Positions 24,687-34,239 of a stretch of 64,000 nucleotides of DNA are shown in pieces. The notes beneath the pieces are model-generated. The model was not told the origin of the DNA and searched no databases. It worked only from the letters and a program-made list of their open reading frames with translations. Origin of the DNA: Terrimesophilobacter sp964651535. Its GTDB lineage: Bacteria > Actinomycetota > Actinomycetes > Actinomycetales > Microbacteriaceae. The stretch lies in assembly GCA_964651535.1 (NCBI GenBank), contig CAZYYE010000001.1, forward strand, positions 682,001 through 746,000. Direction: 5' to 3'. How positions within the stretch are numbered: the stretch's first letter is position 1; each line of letters starts with the position of its first letter. The position numbers and the translations under genes were made by a program.

Positions 24687-25264
24687 TGCCCCTGGCGCTC
24701 CCCATCGAGACCGAACGCCTCTGCCTTCGCGCGTTCACGGAAGCCGACGCCGCACGCTACCACTCCTACCGCGGCCTTCCGGAAACGGTGCGGTACATGT
24801 ACCGCGATCCGATGACGCTGGAGGAGGCCATCGAGCGGATGCCGAAGTACGCGAAACTCGAGTTCGAGAAGGACAAGGATGTCTTCACGCTCGCAATTCA
24901 ACCCAAGGGGGACTCAGAACTTGCGGGTGAGGTTCTGTTCAAACTCGAGAGCGTGCACGCGAAGCAAGCGGAGATCGGCTGGAGCGTGCACCCGGATTCG
25001 GCGGGCAACGGTTACGTGACCGAAGCGGCCGCGGCACTGCTGCACCTGGGGTTCGGCCACTTCGGATTCCACCGGATCTTCGCGCGCATCGACACGGAAA
25101 ACACGGCGTCGATCAAGGTCGCCGAGAGGCTCGGCATGCGCCGCGAGGCTCACCTCATCGAGAACGACATGTTCAACGACCGGTGGGGCAGCGAGTACAT
25201 CTACGCGATGCTCGCGTCGGAGATCGCAGGGTCAGCCGGACGAGCCGGCCACTCCATCAGCTAG
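24683..25264 (+). CDS. GNAT N-acetyltransferase (RimJ/RimL-like)
   Basis: 193 residues. Opens with L-P-I-E-T-E-R-L-C-L-R-A-F, and carries the acetyl-CoA loop region HPDSAGNGYVTEAA (about 97-110) and the ENTASIKVAERLGM segment typical of RimJ/RimL-type acetyltransferases that modify protein N-termini or small amines. ATG 24683 overlaps the DinB stop; ATG 24686 is an equal alternative. Its TAG stop shares CTAG 25261-25264 with the convergent acyl-CoA dehydrogenase. Confidence 0.9.
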   Translation: MMPLALPIETERLCLRAFTEADAARYHSYRGLPETVRYMYRDPMTLEEAIERMPKYAKLEFEKDKDVFTLAIQPKGDSELAGEVLFKLESVHAKQAEIGWSVHPDSAGNGYVTEAAAALLHLGFGHFGFHRIFARIDTENTASIKVAERLGMRREAHLIENDMFNDRWGSEYIYAMLASEIAGSAGRAGHSIS

Positions 25265-27033
25265 GCAAGCGCAGCAGCGTCCAGGGCGAACAAGTCGTCC
25301 TTGCCTGCGGTGGCAGCACCCTGAAGAGCGGCCGCCTGTGGCAGCAATTGCTCCGCATAGAATCGCGCGAGAACGAGCTTGTCTTCAGCAAGCTTCGCAT
25401 CGCCCGACTCCGCCGCGGCGAGGGCGCCCTTCGCGAGCAGCCAGCCGCCGAGCGTGACGCCCCACATCCGCAGGTACGGCGACGAGCCGGCGAGAATCGA
25501 GTTCGGGTCCCCGAGGCCGTGCCGCAGCATCCACCCAGTGGTCTTCTTGAGCGCGGCGACGCTGTCGGCGAGATTCGCGCGGATGCTCGCAAAACCCCTG
25601 CCCGCTTTCGCGAGCTCCTTGTCGAGCGACCCGATCTCGGCGATGTACTCGTTGAACGATGCACCGCGCCGCACGCCGAGCTTTCGACCGACGAGGTCGG
25701 CGGCCTGCACGCCGTTCGTGCCCTCGTAGATTGCGGCAATGCGCACATCGCGGTAGTGCTGGGCTACGCCCGTCTCTTCGATGTAGCCCATCCCGCCGTG
25801 GATCTGCAGAGCGATCGACGTGAGCTCGTTGCCGAGATCCGTGCCGAAGCTCTTGCAGATCGGGGTGAGGATTCCCACGATCTCGTCGGCGCGCGTCCTC
25901 GTCGCCTCGTCCGGGTGGTGCGTGCTGACATCCACGTTCGCCGAGTTGAGCAGCATGAGGTGGCGCGCGGCTTCGATGTACGCTTTCTGCGTCATGAGCA
26001 TGCGGCGCACATCCGGGAATTCGATGATCGCCGAGTCCTTGCCCTTGGCGCCGATCGCGAGTCCCTGACGGCGCTCCTGCGCGTAGGCGAGGGACTGCTG
26101 GTAGGCGCGCTCGGCGACCGAGACGCCCTGCATGCCGACGGAGAGCCTGGCGCTGTTCATCATGACGAACATGATGCGCATGCCCTTGTTCTCTTCGCCG
26201 ATGAGATACCCGGTGGCGCCCTCGTAGTTCATGACGCACGTGGGGGAGCCGTGGATGCCGAGCTTCTCCTCGATGGAGAGGCACTCGAGCGCGTTGCGCT
26301 CGCCGAGTGAGCCATCCTCATTGACGAGGAACTTCGGCACGATGAAGCACGAAATGCCCTTCGTGCCTTCGGGCGCTCCTGGCGTGCGCGCGAGCACAAG
26401 GTGCACGATCTGTTCGCTCAGGTCGTGCTCCCCGAACGTGATGAAGATCTTCTGACCGGTGATGGCGTAGGTGCCGTCATCATTCTTGACGGCGCGGGTC
26501 GTGAGGGCACCGACATCCGTTCCGGCCTGCGGCTCCGTGAGGTTCATGGTTCCGGCCCACTCGCCGGTCACCATTTTCGGCAGGTAGGTTTTTTTCTGCT
26601 CGTCGCTTCCATAATTCAGGAGTGCCTCGATCGCGCCCTGGGTCAGCAGAGGGCACAGCGCGAAGGCCATGTTGGCCGAGAGCATCATCTCCTGAAGGAT
26701 GAGTCCGACGGTGCGCGGGAATCCGCCGCCGCCGAACTCTTCTGGCAGGGGCACGCCGCCCCAGCCCGCTTCCACGTAGGCGTTGTACGCCTTGATGAAA
26801 CCAGGCGGCGTCGTGACGCTCCCGTCGTCATTGCGGCGGGCACCCACGGTGTCGCTCTCGCGGTTCGTCGGGGCCACCATGGTCGACATGAAGTCGCCCG
26901 CCTCGGTGAGGATGTCGCGCACCGTGTCGATGTCGGCGTGCTCGAATCCGGGCAGCGCCGCGACGTCCGGATACCCGACGACGTGCTCAAGGGAAAACAT
27001 CAGGTCTGCAATGGGTGCTTTGTAGTCGCTCAC
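25261..27033 (-). CDS. acyl-CoA dehydrogenase (FadE5/DmdC-like, with C-terminal extension)
   Basis: FAD enzyme that introduces the alpha-beta double bond in acyl-CoA during beta-oxidation. 590 residues, longer than the classical 380-residue form, which fits the subgroup including 3-methylmercaptopropionyl-CoA dehydrogenase and mycobacterial FadE5. Motifs: LTEPQAGTDVG (about 165-175), GQKIFITFGEHD, and the catalytic-base region AAIYEGTNGVQAADL. GTG 27033 (V-S-D-Y-K-A-P) is the better start; an upstream GTG-type start adds 17 unlikely residues. No electron-transfer flavoprotein gene is adjacent. Substrate chain length cannot be told. Confidence 0.88.
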   Translation of the reverse strand: MSDYKAPIADLMFSLEHVVGYPDVAALPGFEHADIDTVRDILTEAGDFMSTMVAPTNRESDTVGARRNDDGSVTTPPGFIKAYNAYVEAGWGGVPLPEEFGGGGFPRTVGLILQEMMLSANMAFALCPLLTQGAIEALLNYGSDEQKKTYLPKMVTGEWAGTMNLTEPQAGTDVGALTTRAVKNDDGTYAITGQKIFITFGEHDLSEQIVHLVLARTPGAPEGTKGISCFIVPKFLVNEDGSLGERNALECLSIEEKLGIHGSPTCVMNYEGATGYLIGEENKGMRIMFVMMNSARLSVGMQGVSVAERAYQQSLAYAQERRQGLAIGAKGKDSAIIEFPDVRRMLMTQKAYIEAARHLMLLNSANVDVSTHHPDEATRTRADEIVGILTPICKSFGTDLGNELTSIALQIHGGMGYIEETGVAQHYRDVRIAAIYEGTNGVQAADLVGRKLGVRRGASFNEYIAEIGSLDKELAKAGRGFASIRANLADSVAALKKTTGWMLRHGLGDPNSILAGSSPYLRMWGVTLGGWLLAKGALAAAESGDAKLAEDKLVLARFYAEQLLPQAAALQGAATAGKDDLFALDAAALA

Positions 27034-27157
27034 AGTCGTCAGCGTACCCGCGGGATCTGTGCGAATCGAAGTGGTTGTCCGCAACCGCCATCCGAGTGCC
27101 GGTCGGTGCCGTTTTCCTTGTCGATCGTCGTGAAATCAGGGGAGTAGCCTGAATGTC

Positions 27158-27619
27158 GTGGCAGGGTCACTCATTGCGAAAGCATTCAGGAGTCGCCGGC
27201 TCATGCGCGCGCCGATTTGGATCTACCGTGCGGGGCTCGGCTTCGTGTTCGGTCGGCGGCTCGTGATGGTCGAACACGTCGGGCGCAATTCGGGGGAGCC
27301 GCGCCATGTCGTGCTCGAGGTCGTGACCCGGCCGAGCAGGCACGAGGTCGTGGTCGCTTCAGCGCTCGGCCGCGGTGCCCAGTGGTTTCAGAACCTCGTT
27401 GCCGAGCCGAATTGCCACGTGAGCATCGGATTCCGACGCCGGGTGCCCGCTGTGGCCGAGGTGCTCCCATCAGAAGAGGCCTCGGCGTTTCTGGCCGAAT
27501 ATCAGGCAGCACATCCCGCCCTGTGGAAGGAGCTCAAGGCGATCATGACCACGCTGCATGGTGGCGACCCCGACTTCGAGCTTCCGCTCGTTCGCATCGC
27601 GTTTCAGGCCAGGAACTAG
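27158..27619 (+). CDS. nitroreductase/deazaflavin-dependent oxidoreductase family protein (Ddn-like)
   Basis: 153 residues of the F420/flavin-binding Ddn family: MVEHVGRNSGEPRHVVLEVV and WFQNLVAEPNCHVSIG are the family's recognisable segments, and Trp-Phe-x-Asn-Leu is well conserved. The likely cofactor is F420H2; some members use other flavins. The start is GTG at 27158 with a distant GGGAG. It ends on the CTAG shared with the channel gene. Real substrate unknown. Confidence 0.85.
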   Translation: MAGSLIAKAFRSRRLMRAPIWIYRAGLGFVFGRRLVMVEHVGRNSGEPRHVVLEVVTRPSRHEVVVASALGRGAQWFQNLVAEPNCHVSIGFRRRVPAVAEVLPSEEASAFLAEYQAAHPALWKELKAIMTTLHGGDPDFELPLVRIAFQARN

Positions 27620-29517
27620 TTCTCGGCGAGCACGATGACTTTGTCCCCTTCAGCGAACGCGATGGGATCAGTCTTGAGCGGATTGAGCCTCACGCCGTAA
27701 TTATTCGAGGAGTCGAACGCCTGCGCGGCGACCCGATAGCCGATGGCGGTTTCGCCCCGACGACGTGCCGCCTCGAGAACGGCATAGAAGTCGACGGACT
27801 CTCCGGGCCGAATGAAGCGCGCGGCGGGCTTCAAGTACACCTCGCTGCCTTCGCTGTCGAAAAGGGTGTCGAACACTTTCGCGAGCTTGCGGTTTTCCGA
27901 AAGTTGGGACAGCGCGAGGCTGATGAGCTTGTCGCTCACGATGAAGTCGTCCGCTTTCGTCACTTCGGCGATCTCCCGATTGCGGTCATCGAGCATTTCG
28001 CTCACGATGTTCAAAGGGGCCCCTGCTCGGTCGCCTATCTCACGCAAGTGCAGCAGGGTGACGAGAGTTTTCGCATCCGCGCGCTGGCTGTCGCCGAGGT
28101 TTTTGTACGCGAGCACGATGATGTGGTCGAAAGACGGCACATCGAGTTCCTCGAGCACTGCGCGACTCGTCGTGTCGCCGCGAACGAAATTCACCGTCAT
28201 GTTTTCGCGCGGGAGGAACTCGGGTGGATCGATGTCGGCGACGACGGTCGTGCGTGAACCCTTCGCGACGTACTCGTTGAGTTCCCGCATGATGGTTCGA
28301 AAGTCGGTGTTGAGTCCGAGGACGAGTGTGCGTTCTGGGCGACGGGCCTCGTCGACGGCATCGCTGATGGCGGAACCATCCGGAACGCCCCGTGACGAAA
28401 GTTGTATCGCGCTGTCATCCGAGGCGATGTGGATGAGTTGGTCCCCTGCGCCAATCACGGTTGCGGGGTCGGGATTCAACCGGACCTCATCGCCCGAGAC
28501 GATCCCCATGACGCACGAATTGACATAGGACAACTGGGCGTCGAAAAAGGTTGCACCCACGAGCGCGGGCTCCTGCGCGAAGTACAGTTCATCCCCTGCA
28601 AAGTCGAGCAGATCCGTGTAGACGCCGCTGAGTCCGCTCTGCCGGCAGGTCTGGACCGTGATCCGGCTGATGAGGTCGCGGGCGAGGATCCAGCTCACTT
28701 CGTTCCGACCGACGAGCGTCGCGGCCTCGAGGTTCCGTATTTCCTGGAGCTCGCCGACGATGTCGAGTGGTTTCGGCCCCCGCCGCGGATTGTTGGTGAG
28801 TGCGAGCGCCATCTTGATGACGACCGAGTCGGGGTCTTCGATTCCCTCGGGAGCGAGAACGATGATGCTGCGCGCGGTGTGCGGATTGCCGAGTTCAAGG
28901 TCGCCGAGATCCATCGGATCTCCGCGCCGCACGATGATCCTCGTGCGGGTTCGCTTCGGCAGGATCGCTTTCAGCTCATCTTCCATTTCGACTTTGTCGC
29001 GATCGGCGAGCACGACGATCACGGGCCTCGTCCTCGATTCGTTTGCGATGCACAACTCGCTCACGATCGGCAGCACTTTCTGGCTCCAGCCGAGGATGAG
29101 CGTGTGGTTCGATTCGAGCACGCGTGATCGTCCCTTGCGCAGTTCGCTGACCTTGGAGTCGAATGCGCCCGAGATGATGCCGATGAGGCTCGCGACCATG
29201 ATGAGCCCGCCGATCGTGACGATGAGCATCGCTGCGCGGAACCCCCAGCCCTGATCAGCGCCCATCGTTCCCGGGTCGAGCGTGCGCATGAGGTTCCCCC
29301 ACAGCACTTCGAAAAACGACTGCCTGTCTTCGCCGCCGCCTTCCGCGGTGGGGAAAAGGCCGAAAACTATCACCACAAGCGCGACGAACGCGATGAAGAC
29401 CGCCGTGGCGATCCCCAGCAACCCCATGACGGCGATCGTGCCTCTCGCCATGACGTTGTCAAACCAATAGCGGAATCGTTCGCGCAGCGCTGGCCGCTCT
29501 GGGCCTCGGTTCGACAT
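27616..29517 (-). CDS. CASTOR/POLLUX-type ion channel protein
   Basis: 633 residues. Two hydrophobic helices (about 25-52 and 87-112) surround a pore-like region, and the remainder has two RCK/TrkA-N-like cytoplasmic domains, for example NHTLILGWSQKVLPIVSEL and RTLVLGLNTDFRTIMREL. It resembles plant CASTOR/POLLUX/SYM8 ion channels and their bacterial relatives. Physiological ion not known here. ATG 29517 (M-S-N-R-G-P) is chosen over a 75-residue upstream extension, which runs antisense across the glycine riboswitch and lacks homology. Confidence 0.85.
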   Translation of the reverse strand: MSNRGPERPALRERFRYWFDNVMARGTIAVMGLLGIATAVFIAFVALVVIVFGLFPTAEGGGEDRQSFFEVLWGNLMRTLDPGTMGADQGWGFRAAMLIVTIGGLIMVASLIGIISGAFDSKVSELRKGRSRVLESNHTLILGWSQKVLPIVSELCIANESRTRPVIVVLADRDKVEMEDELKAILPKRTRTRIIVRRGDPMDLGDLELGNPHTARSIIVLAPEGIEDPDSVVIKMALALTNNPRRGPKPLDIVGELQEIRNLEAATLVGRNEVSWILARDLISRITVQTCRQSGLSGVYTDLLDFAGDELYFAQEPALVGATFFDAQLSYVNSCVMGIVSGDEVRLNPDPATVIGAGDQLIHIASDDSAIQLSSRGVPDGSAISDAVDEARRPERTLVLGLNTDFRTIMRELNEYVAKGSRTTVVADIDPPEFLPRENMTVNFVRGDTTSRAVLEELDVPSFDHIIVLAYKNLGDSQRADAKTLVTLLHLREIGDRAGAPLNIVSEMLDDRNREIAEVTKADDFIVSDKLISLALSQLSENRKLAKVFDTLFDSEGSEVYLKPAARFIRPGESVDFYAVLEAARRRGETAIGYRVAAQAFDSSNNYGVRLNPLKTDPIAFAEGDKVIVLAEN

Positions 29518-29597
29518 GGCCGCAAGCCTAGCGGCGGCGGGCGCGTTCGGCATCGAAGTTGATAGGCTTGGGCCAAAGTGAATATCGGGCCGCACAC

Positions 29598-29782
29598 GAT
29601 GCGGGAGAGCCGTCGGATCCACGAGGCGGCACCGAAGGAGCAAGCCTCCCCGCCAATCTCTCAGGTCACCAGTACCGCATCGAATGGGCCACTCTGGAGA
29701 GCGAACCGCACGTACGGTTCCGCCCACGGTGAAAACCGACAATCGTCGGTGAAACTCTCAGGCTCAGTACAGAGGGGGAGTT
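29598..29782 (+). ncRNA. tandem glycine riboswitch
   Basis: Two glycine aptamers in series. The first has GGGAGAGCC, CACCGAAGGAGCAA and AATCTCTCAGG (to about 29696); the second has CTGGAGAGCG, GCCCACGGTGAAAACC, GTCGGTGAAACTCTCAGG and closes with CAGTACAGAGGGGG. These are hallmark positions of the gcvT motif. It lies 27 bp before gcvT and should switch the cleavage operon on when glycine is high, probably at translation or transcription; no clear T-run terminator is seen. Confidence 0.95.
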
Positions 29783-29808
29783 CCACCGCTTCAGTGCCAG
29801 GAGAACTC

Positions 29809-30972
29809 GTGTCCGACAGCCCAGCCCCCGAAAGTCCCGCATCCGATGGCTCGCCACCAGAGCGGCTATCGCCGCTGCACCAAATTCATGTTGCCCACGG
29901 TGCGAGCTTCACGGATTTCGCAGGATGGCAGATGCCCGTGAGCTACGGCTCCGACCTGGCAGAGCACCACGCCGTGCGCACCGCGGCCGGCATTTTCGAC
30001 ATTTCCCACATGGCGGAGATCAGCGTGACGGGTCCCGACGCCGCCGCATTCCTCGATTTCGCCCTCGCGGGAAAGATGTCGACGATCGCCCTCATGCAGG
30101 CCAAGTACACGCTCCTTCTCGACGAGAATGCGGGGATCCTCGACGACCTGATCGTCTACCACAACGCGCCGGGGGAGTACCTCGTCGTGGCTAACGCGGG
30201 AAATCACGATGTCGCGCTGCAGGAGCTCACCGCGCGCGCGGCGAACTTCGACGCGACGGTCGTCGACGTGAGCGAGACGACGTCACTCATCGCCGTACAG
30301 GGGCCGCGCGCGCTGGAGGTCCTTCAGGCCACGACAGGGCTTGTCGTGCTCGACGGGCAGCAATCCTTCGCCGACCTCAAGTACTACTGGTCGACAGAAG
30401 CGACGTTCGGCGACCGCACCGTCTTCGTTGCGCGCACCGGGTACACGGGTGAGGACGGGTTCGAGCTGTACGTCGATACCGCGGATGCCGAAGCGCTCTG
30501 GCGCGCTCTGGAAGAGGCGGGCGAGCCAGTGGGGCTCCGCCCCGCCGGGCTCGCCAGCAGAGACACACTTCGGCTCGAAGCGGGGATGCCGCTGTACGGG
30601 CATGAGCTCGGCCGCGACATCCGACCGGCCCAGGCCGGTCTCGGCCGCGTCGTGCATTTCACGAAGGAAGGCGATTTCGTGGGCCGCAAAGCGGCGGAAG
30701 CGGGTCTTCCCGATGGCACGCGCATTCTCGTCGGACTCGTCTCCGATGGGCGCCGCGCCGGCCGCGCCGGGTACGCAGTGGTGGATGGGGGAAATCCGGT
30801 GGGAGAAGTCACGAGCGGTGCCCTGTCGCCGACGCTCGGGCACCCGATCGCCATGGCGTACGTCGACCCGAAATACTCTGACCCCGGGACCGTGCTCGAC
30901 CTCGACATCCGAGGCACCATGGTTCCCGCGACCGTTACCGCACTGCCCTTCTATAAGAGAGAGAAGAACTGA
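29809..30972 (+). CDS. gcvT: aminomethyltransferase (glycine cleavage T protein)
   Basis: Transfers the aminomethyl carbon from lipoyl-H protein to tetrahydrofolate, releasing ammonia. 387 residues (E. coli 364; the extra is a 22-residue acidic N-terminus). Segments FTDFAGWQMPVSYG, GIFDISHMAEI and RTGYTGEDGFELY are conserved, the latter with the folate-site Glu. GTG 29809 has AGGAG five bases upstream; the frame is open through the riboswitch but is not coding there. Followed one base later by gcvH. Confidence 0.95.
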   Translation: MSDSPAPESPASDGSPPERLSPLHQIHVAHGASFTDFAGWQMPVSYGSDLAEHHAVRTAAGIFDISHMAEISVTGPDAAAFLDFALAGKMSTIALMQAKYTLLLDENAGILDDLIVYHNAPGEYLVVANAGNHDVALQELTARAANFDATVVDVSETTSLIAVQGPRALEVLQATTGLVVLDGQQSFADLKYYWSTEATFGDRTVFVARTGYTGEDGFELYVDTADAEALWRALEEAGEPVGLRPAGLASRDTLRLEAGMPLYGHELGRDIRPAQAGLGRVVHFTKEGDFVGRKAAEAGLPDGTRILVGLVSDGRRAGRAGYAVVDGGNPVGEVTSGALSPTLGHPIAMAYVDPKYSDPGTVLDLDIRGTMVPATVTALPFYKREKN

Positions 30973-30973
30973 C

Positions 30974-31360
30974 ATGGCTGACAAGGACAACCTCAAGTTC
31001 ACGGCCGAGCACGAATGGCTCGACATCGACGGCACTGTGGCGACGATCGGCATTACCGATTACGCGGCAGACAAGCTCGGCGACGTCGTCTTCGTCGAGT
31101 TGCCGAAGACCGGAAGCACGATCCAGGCCGGCAAGGTCGTCGGCGAGATCGAATCCACGAAGTCAGTTGGCGAACTGTTCGCGCCGATGGACGGTACCGT
31201 CATCGACGCAAACAGCGAAGTCACCGATCGCCCGGAACTCGTCAACGAGGACCCGTACGGAGCCGGGTGGATGATCAAGGTCGAAGTCGCCGACGCGTCG
31301 GTGTTCGACACCGCGGGCCTGCTCGACTACGCGGCGTACAGCGCACTGGTAGGAGAGTAA
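30974..31360 (+). CDS. gcvH: glycine cleavage system H protein
   Basis: 128 residues; carries the lipoyl arm shuttling the aminomethyl group between P, T and L proteins. The lipoyl-Lys is K63 in GEIESTKSVGEL. The start lies one base after the gcvT stop and its own stop overlaps the gcvP start (TAATG). Confidence 0.97.
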   Translation: MADKDNLKFTAEHEWLDIDGTVATIGITDYAADKLGDVVFVELPKTGSTIQAGKVVGEIESTKSVGELFAPMDGTVIDANSEVTDRPELVNEDPYGAGWMIKVEVADASVFDTAGLLDYAAYSALVGE

Positions 31361-34230
31361 TGGCCGCCTCCACCGCGTCGGAGTTTGGCGGGTTCGCCGA
31401 ACGCCACATTGGCACCGCCTCCGACGCTCAGGCCCACATGCTCAAGGTCCTGGGCTACGAGTCCGTCCCCGAGCTCCTGCGCGCCGCGGTTCCCGATGCG
31501 ATCCAGATCGCAGACGAAACCTCAGCGCTTCCGCCCGCAGCAACAGAACGCGAGGCGCTCGCAGAGTTGCGCGGTTACGCGTCCCGCAACCGGGTGAACC
31601 GTTCGATGATCGGACTCGGCTACTACGACACGATCACCCCGGCGGTCATCAAGCGCAATGTGTTCGAGAACCCGAGCTGGTACACGGCGTACACCCCGTA
31701 CCAGCCGGAAATCTCGCAGGGGCGCCTCGAAGCGCTCATCAACTTCCAGACCATGGTCGCCGATCTCACGGGCCTCGACACGGCGAACTCGTCCATGCTC
31801 GACGAGTCCACCGCCGTCGTCGAGGGCATGCTCCTCGCGCGCCGCGCATCGAAATCCGAGTCGAACATCTTCCTCGTCGATGAGGATGCACTGCCCCAAA
31901 CGAAGGCGCTGCTGGAGAACCGCGCCGCGGCCGTCGGCATCGAGTTGCATTACACGCCGTATGACCAGTCGCCCCCGCCGGAAGACATCGACGTGTTCGG
32001 TGCGCTGATCCAGTACCCGGGGGCCTCAGGCAGAGTGTGGGATCCTCGCGAAGTGATCGGCGCGGTTCAGGCCCAGGGCGGTCTCGTGGTCGTCGCCGCC
32101 GACCTGCTCGCGCTCACGCTCCTCACTTCGCCGGGCGAGCTCGGGGCGGATGTCGCCGTCGGCACAACCCAACGCTTCGGCGTGCCCATGGGCTTCGGCG
32201 GACCCCACGCGGGATACATGGCGGTTCGATCCGGGCTTGAGCGTCAACTCCCCGGCCGACTCGTCGGTGTTTCGAAAGACGCGGACGGCAACGTCGCGTA
32301 TCGGCTCACGCTCCAGGCGAGAGAACAGCACATCCGCAGAGAAAAGGCCACGTCCAATATCTGCACGGCGCAAGTGCTTCTCGCCGTCATGGCGGGAATG
32401 TACGCCGTGTACCACGGCCCGGCGGGCCTCAAAGCCATTGCCGAGCGCGTCACGTCCTATACGCGATTCCTGGCCGGCGCCGCAACCGATGGCGGGCACA
32501 CGATCGTCCACGGCAATTACTTCGACACGATCACGCTCGAAACGGACCGCAGCGCCAACGAACTCGTGGCGCGCGCGTACGACGCGGGCTTCCTGTTCCG
32601 CCGCGTCGACGACAATCGGGTGCAGTTCTCGGTGGACGAGACCACGAGCGCCGACGAGCTGCTCGCGCTGGCCGGCCTCCTCGGCGCCGACCAGGCGACT
32701 CTCGACGGCATGGGCCCCGGCCGCACCGAAGTCGGCGGCTGGATTCCGCAGAGTCTGCTGCGCTCGAGCGAGTACCTTACGCATCCCGTGTTCAACACCC
32801 ACCGCTCGGAGACGAGCATGATGCGTTACCTCAAGTTCCTCGCCGACAAGGACTACGCCCTGGATCGCGGAATGATTCCGCTCGGTTCCTGCACGATGAA
32901 GCTGAATGCGGCCACGGAGATGGAATCCGTGTCGTGGCCCGAATTCGCCGGCATCCATCCGTTCGCTCCCGAAGCCGACGTCGACGGCTACCTCGACCTC
33001 ATCGAGGAGCTCGAGTCGTGGCTCGCCGACGTGACCGGTTACGACACGGTCTCGGTCCAGCCGAACGCGGGCAGCCAGGGTGAACTCGCCGGGCTTCTCG
33101 CGATCCGCGGATACCACCGCTCGCGCGGGGACGACAACCGCACGGTGTGCCTCATTCCCTCGAGCGCCCACGGCACGAACGCCGCAAGCGCCGTGCTCGC
33201 AGGCATGAAGGTCGTCGTGGTCGAGTGCGATGACCTCGGCAACGTCGATCTTGATGATCTTCGGGCGAAAATCGACCAGTACTCTGCGGAACTTGCCGCA
33301 CTCATGGTCACCTATCCGTCCACCCACGGGGTGTACGAGCAGGAGATTCGCGCGATCACGGATGCCGTGCATGATGCCGGCGGTCAGGTGTACATCGACG
33401 GGGCGAACCTGAACGCGCTCCTTGGCTACGCCCGCTTCGGCGAGTTCGGCGGCGACGTGTCGCACTTGAATCTGCACAAGACGTTCTGCATTCCGCACGG
33501 CGGGGGCGGACCGGGCGTCGGGCCCGTCGCGGCAAAGGAGCACCTCGCGCCATTCCTGCCGTCGCACCCGTTCGCCCAGCGCAATCCGGGCGGCAACTCG
33601 GTCTCTGCCGCCCCCTACGGCAGCCCGAGCATCCTGCCCATCACGTGGGCATATATCCGCATGATGGGCTCAGACGGGCTGCGCGACGCCACGGGTGCGG
33701 CGGTGCTCGCAGCGAACTATCTGGCCGCGCGCCTGCGCGACCATTTCCCGCTCCTCTACTCGGGCGAGAACGGCCTCGTGGCGCACGAGTGCATCATCGA
33801 CTTGCGTCCGCTCACCGAGGCCACGGGCGTGACCGTGGACGACGTCGCGAAGCGGCTCATCGACTTCGGCTTCCACGCGCCGACGATGTCGTTCCCGGTT
33901 CCCGGCACGCTCATGATCGAGCCGACGGAAAGCGAGGACCTCGCCGAGCTCGAACGATTCGTCGAGGCGATGGTGGTGATCCGCGCCGAGGCGGATGCCG
34001 TCGGAGCAGGCGAGTGGCCGGCAGACGACAATCCTCTCCACCACGCGCCGCACACGGCGCGCTCGGTGATTGCGGGCGAATGGGAGCACGCCTACTCTCG
34101 CGAGACAGCTGTGTATCCCGTGCCGTCCCTGATGAGGAACAAGTACTGGCCGCCCGTTCGCCGGGTCGATCAGGCGTGGGGCGACCGGAACCTGTTTTGC
34201 GCCTGCCCGCCTGCCGAGGCGTTCATGTGA
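31360..34230 (+). CDS. gcvP: glycine dehydrogenase (decarboxylating), P protein
   Basis: 956 residues, almost exactly the E. coli length (957). PLP enzyme that decarboxylates glycine and passes the aminomethyl to lipoyl-H. The PLP-Lys is K707 in HLNLHKTFCIPHGGGGPG. ATG 31360 overlaps the gcvH stop with AGGAG upstream (31351-31355). The operon lacks the L protein (lpd), as is usual. All three genes should follow the riboswitch. Confidence 0.97.
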   Translation: MAASTASEFGGFAERHIGTASDAQAHMLKVLGYESVPELLRAAVPDAIQIADETSALPPAATEREALAELRGYASRNRVNRSMIGLGYYDTITPAVIKRNVFENPSWYTAYTPYQPEISQGRLEALINFQTMVADLTGLDTANSSMLDESTAVVEGMLLARRASKSESNIFLVDEDALPQTKALLENRAAAVGIELHYTPYDQSPPPEDIDVFGALIQYPGASGRVWDPREVIGAVQAQGGLVVVAADLLALTLLTSPGELGADVAVGTTQRFGVPMGFGGPHAGYMAVRSGLERQLPGRLVGVSKDADGNVAYRLTLQAREQHIRREKATSNICTAQVLLAVMAGMYAVYHGPAGLKAIAERVTSYTRFLAGAATDGGHTIVHGNYFDTITLETDRSANELVARAYDAGFLFRRVDDNRVQFSVDETTSADELLALAGLLGADQATLDGMGPGRTEVGGWIPQSLLRSSEYLTHPVFNTHRSETSMMRYLKFLADKDYALDRGMIPLGSCTMKLNAATEMESVSWPEFAGIHPFAPEADVDGYLDLIEELESWLADVTGYDTVSVQPNAGSQGELAGLLAIRGYHRSRGDDNRTVCLIPSSAHGTNAASAVLAGMKVVVVECDDLGNVDLDDLRAKIDQYSAELAALMVTYPSTHGVYEQEIRAITDAVHDAGGQVYIDGANLNALLGYARFGEFGGDVSHLNLHKTFCIPHGGGGPGVGPVAAKEHLAPFLPSHPFAQRNPGGNSVSAAPYGSPSILPITWAYIRMMGSDGLRDATGAAVLAANYLAARLRDHFPLLYSGENGLVAHECIIDLRPLTEATGVTVDDVAKRLIDFGFHAPTMSFPVPGTLMIEPTESEDLAELERFVEAMVVIRAEADAVGAGEWPADDNPLHHAPHTARSVIAGEWEHAYSRETAVYPVPSLMRNKYWPPVRRVDQAWGDRNLFCACPPAEAFM

Positions 34231-34239
34231 CGGGGGCAG

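Noticed and set aside
29578..29808. N-terminal extension of GcvT
   Set aside because: This stretch is the glycine riboswitch; a ribosome site occurs only before GTG 29809.
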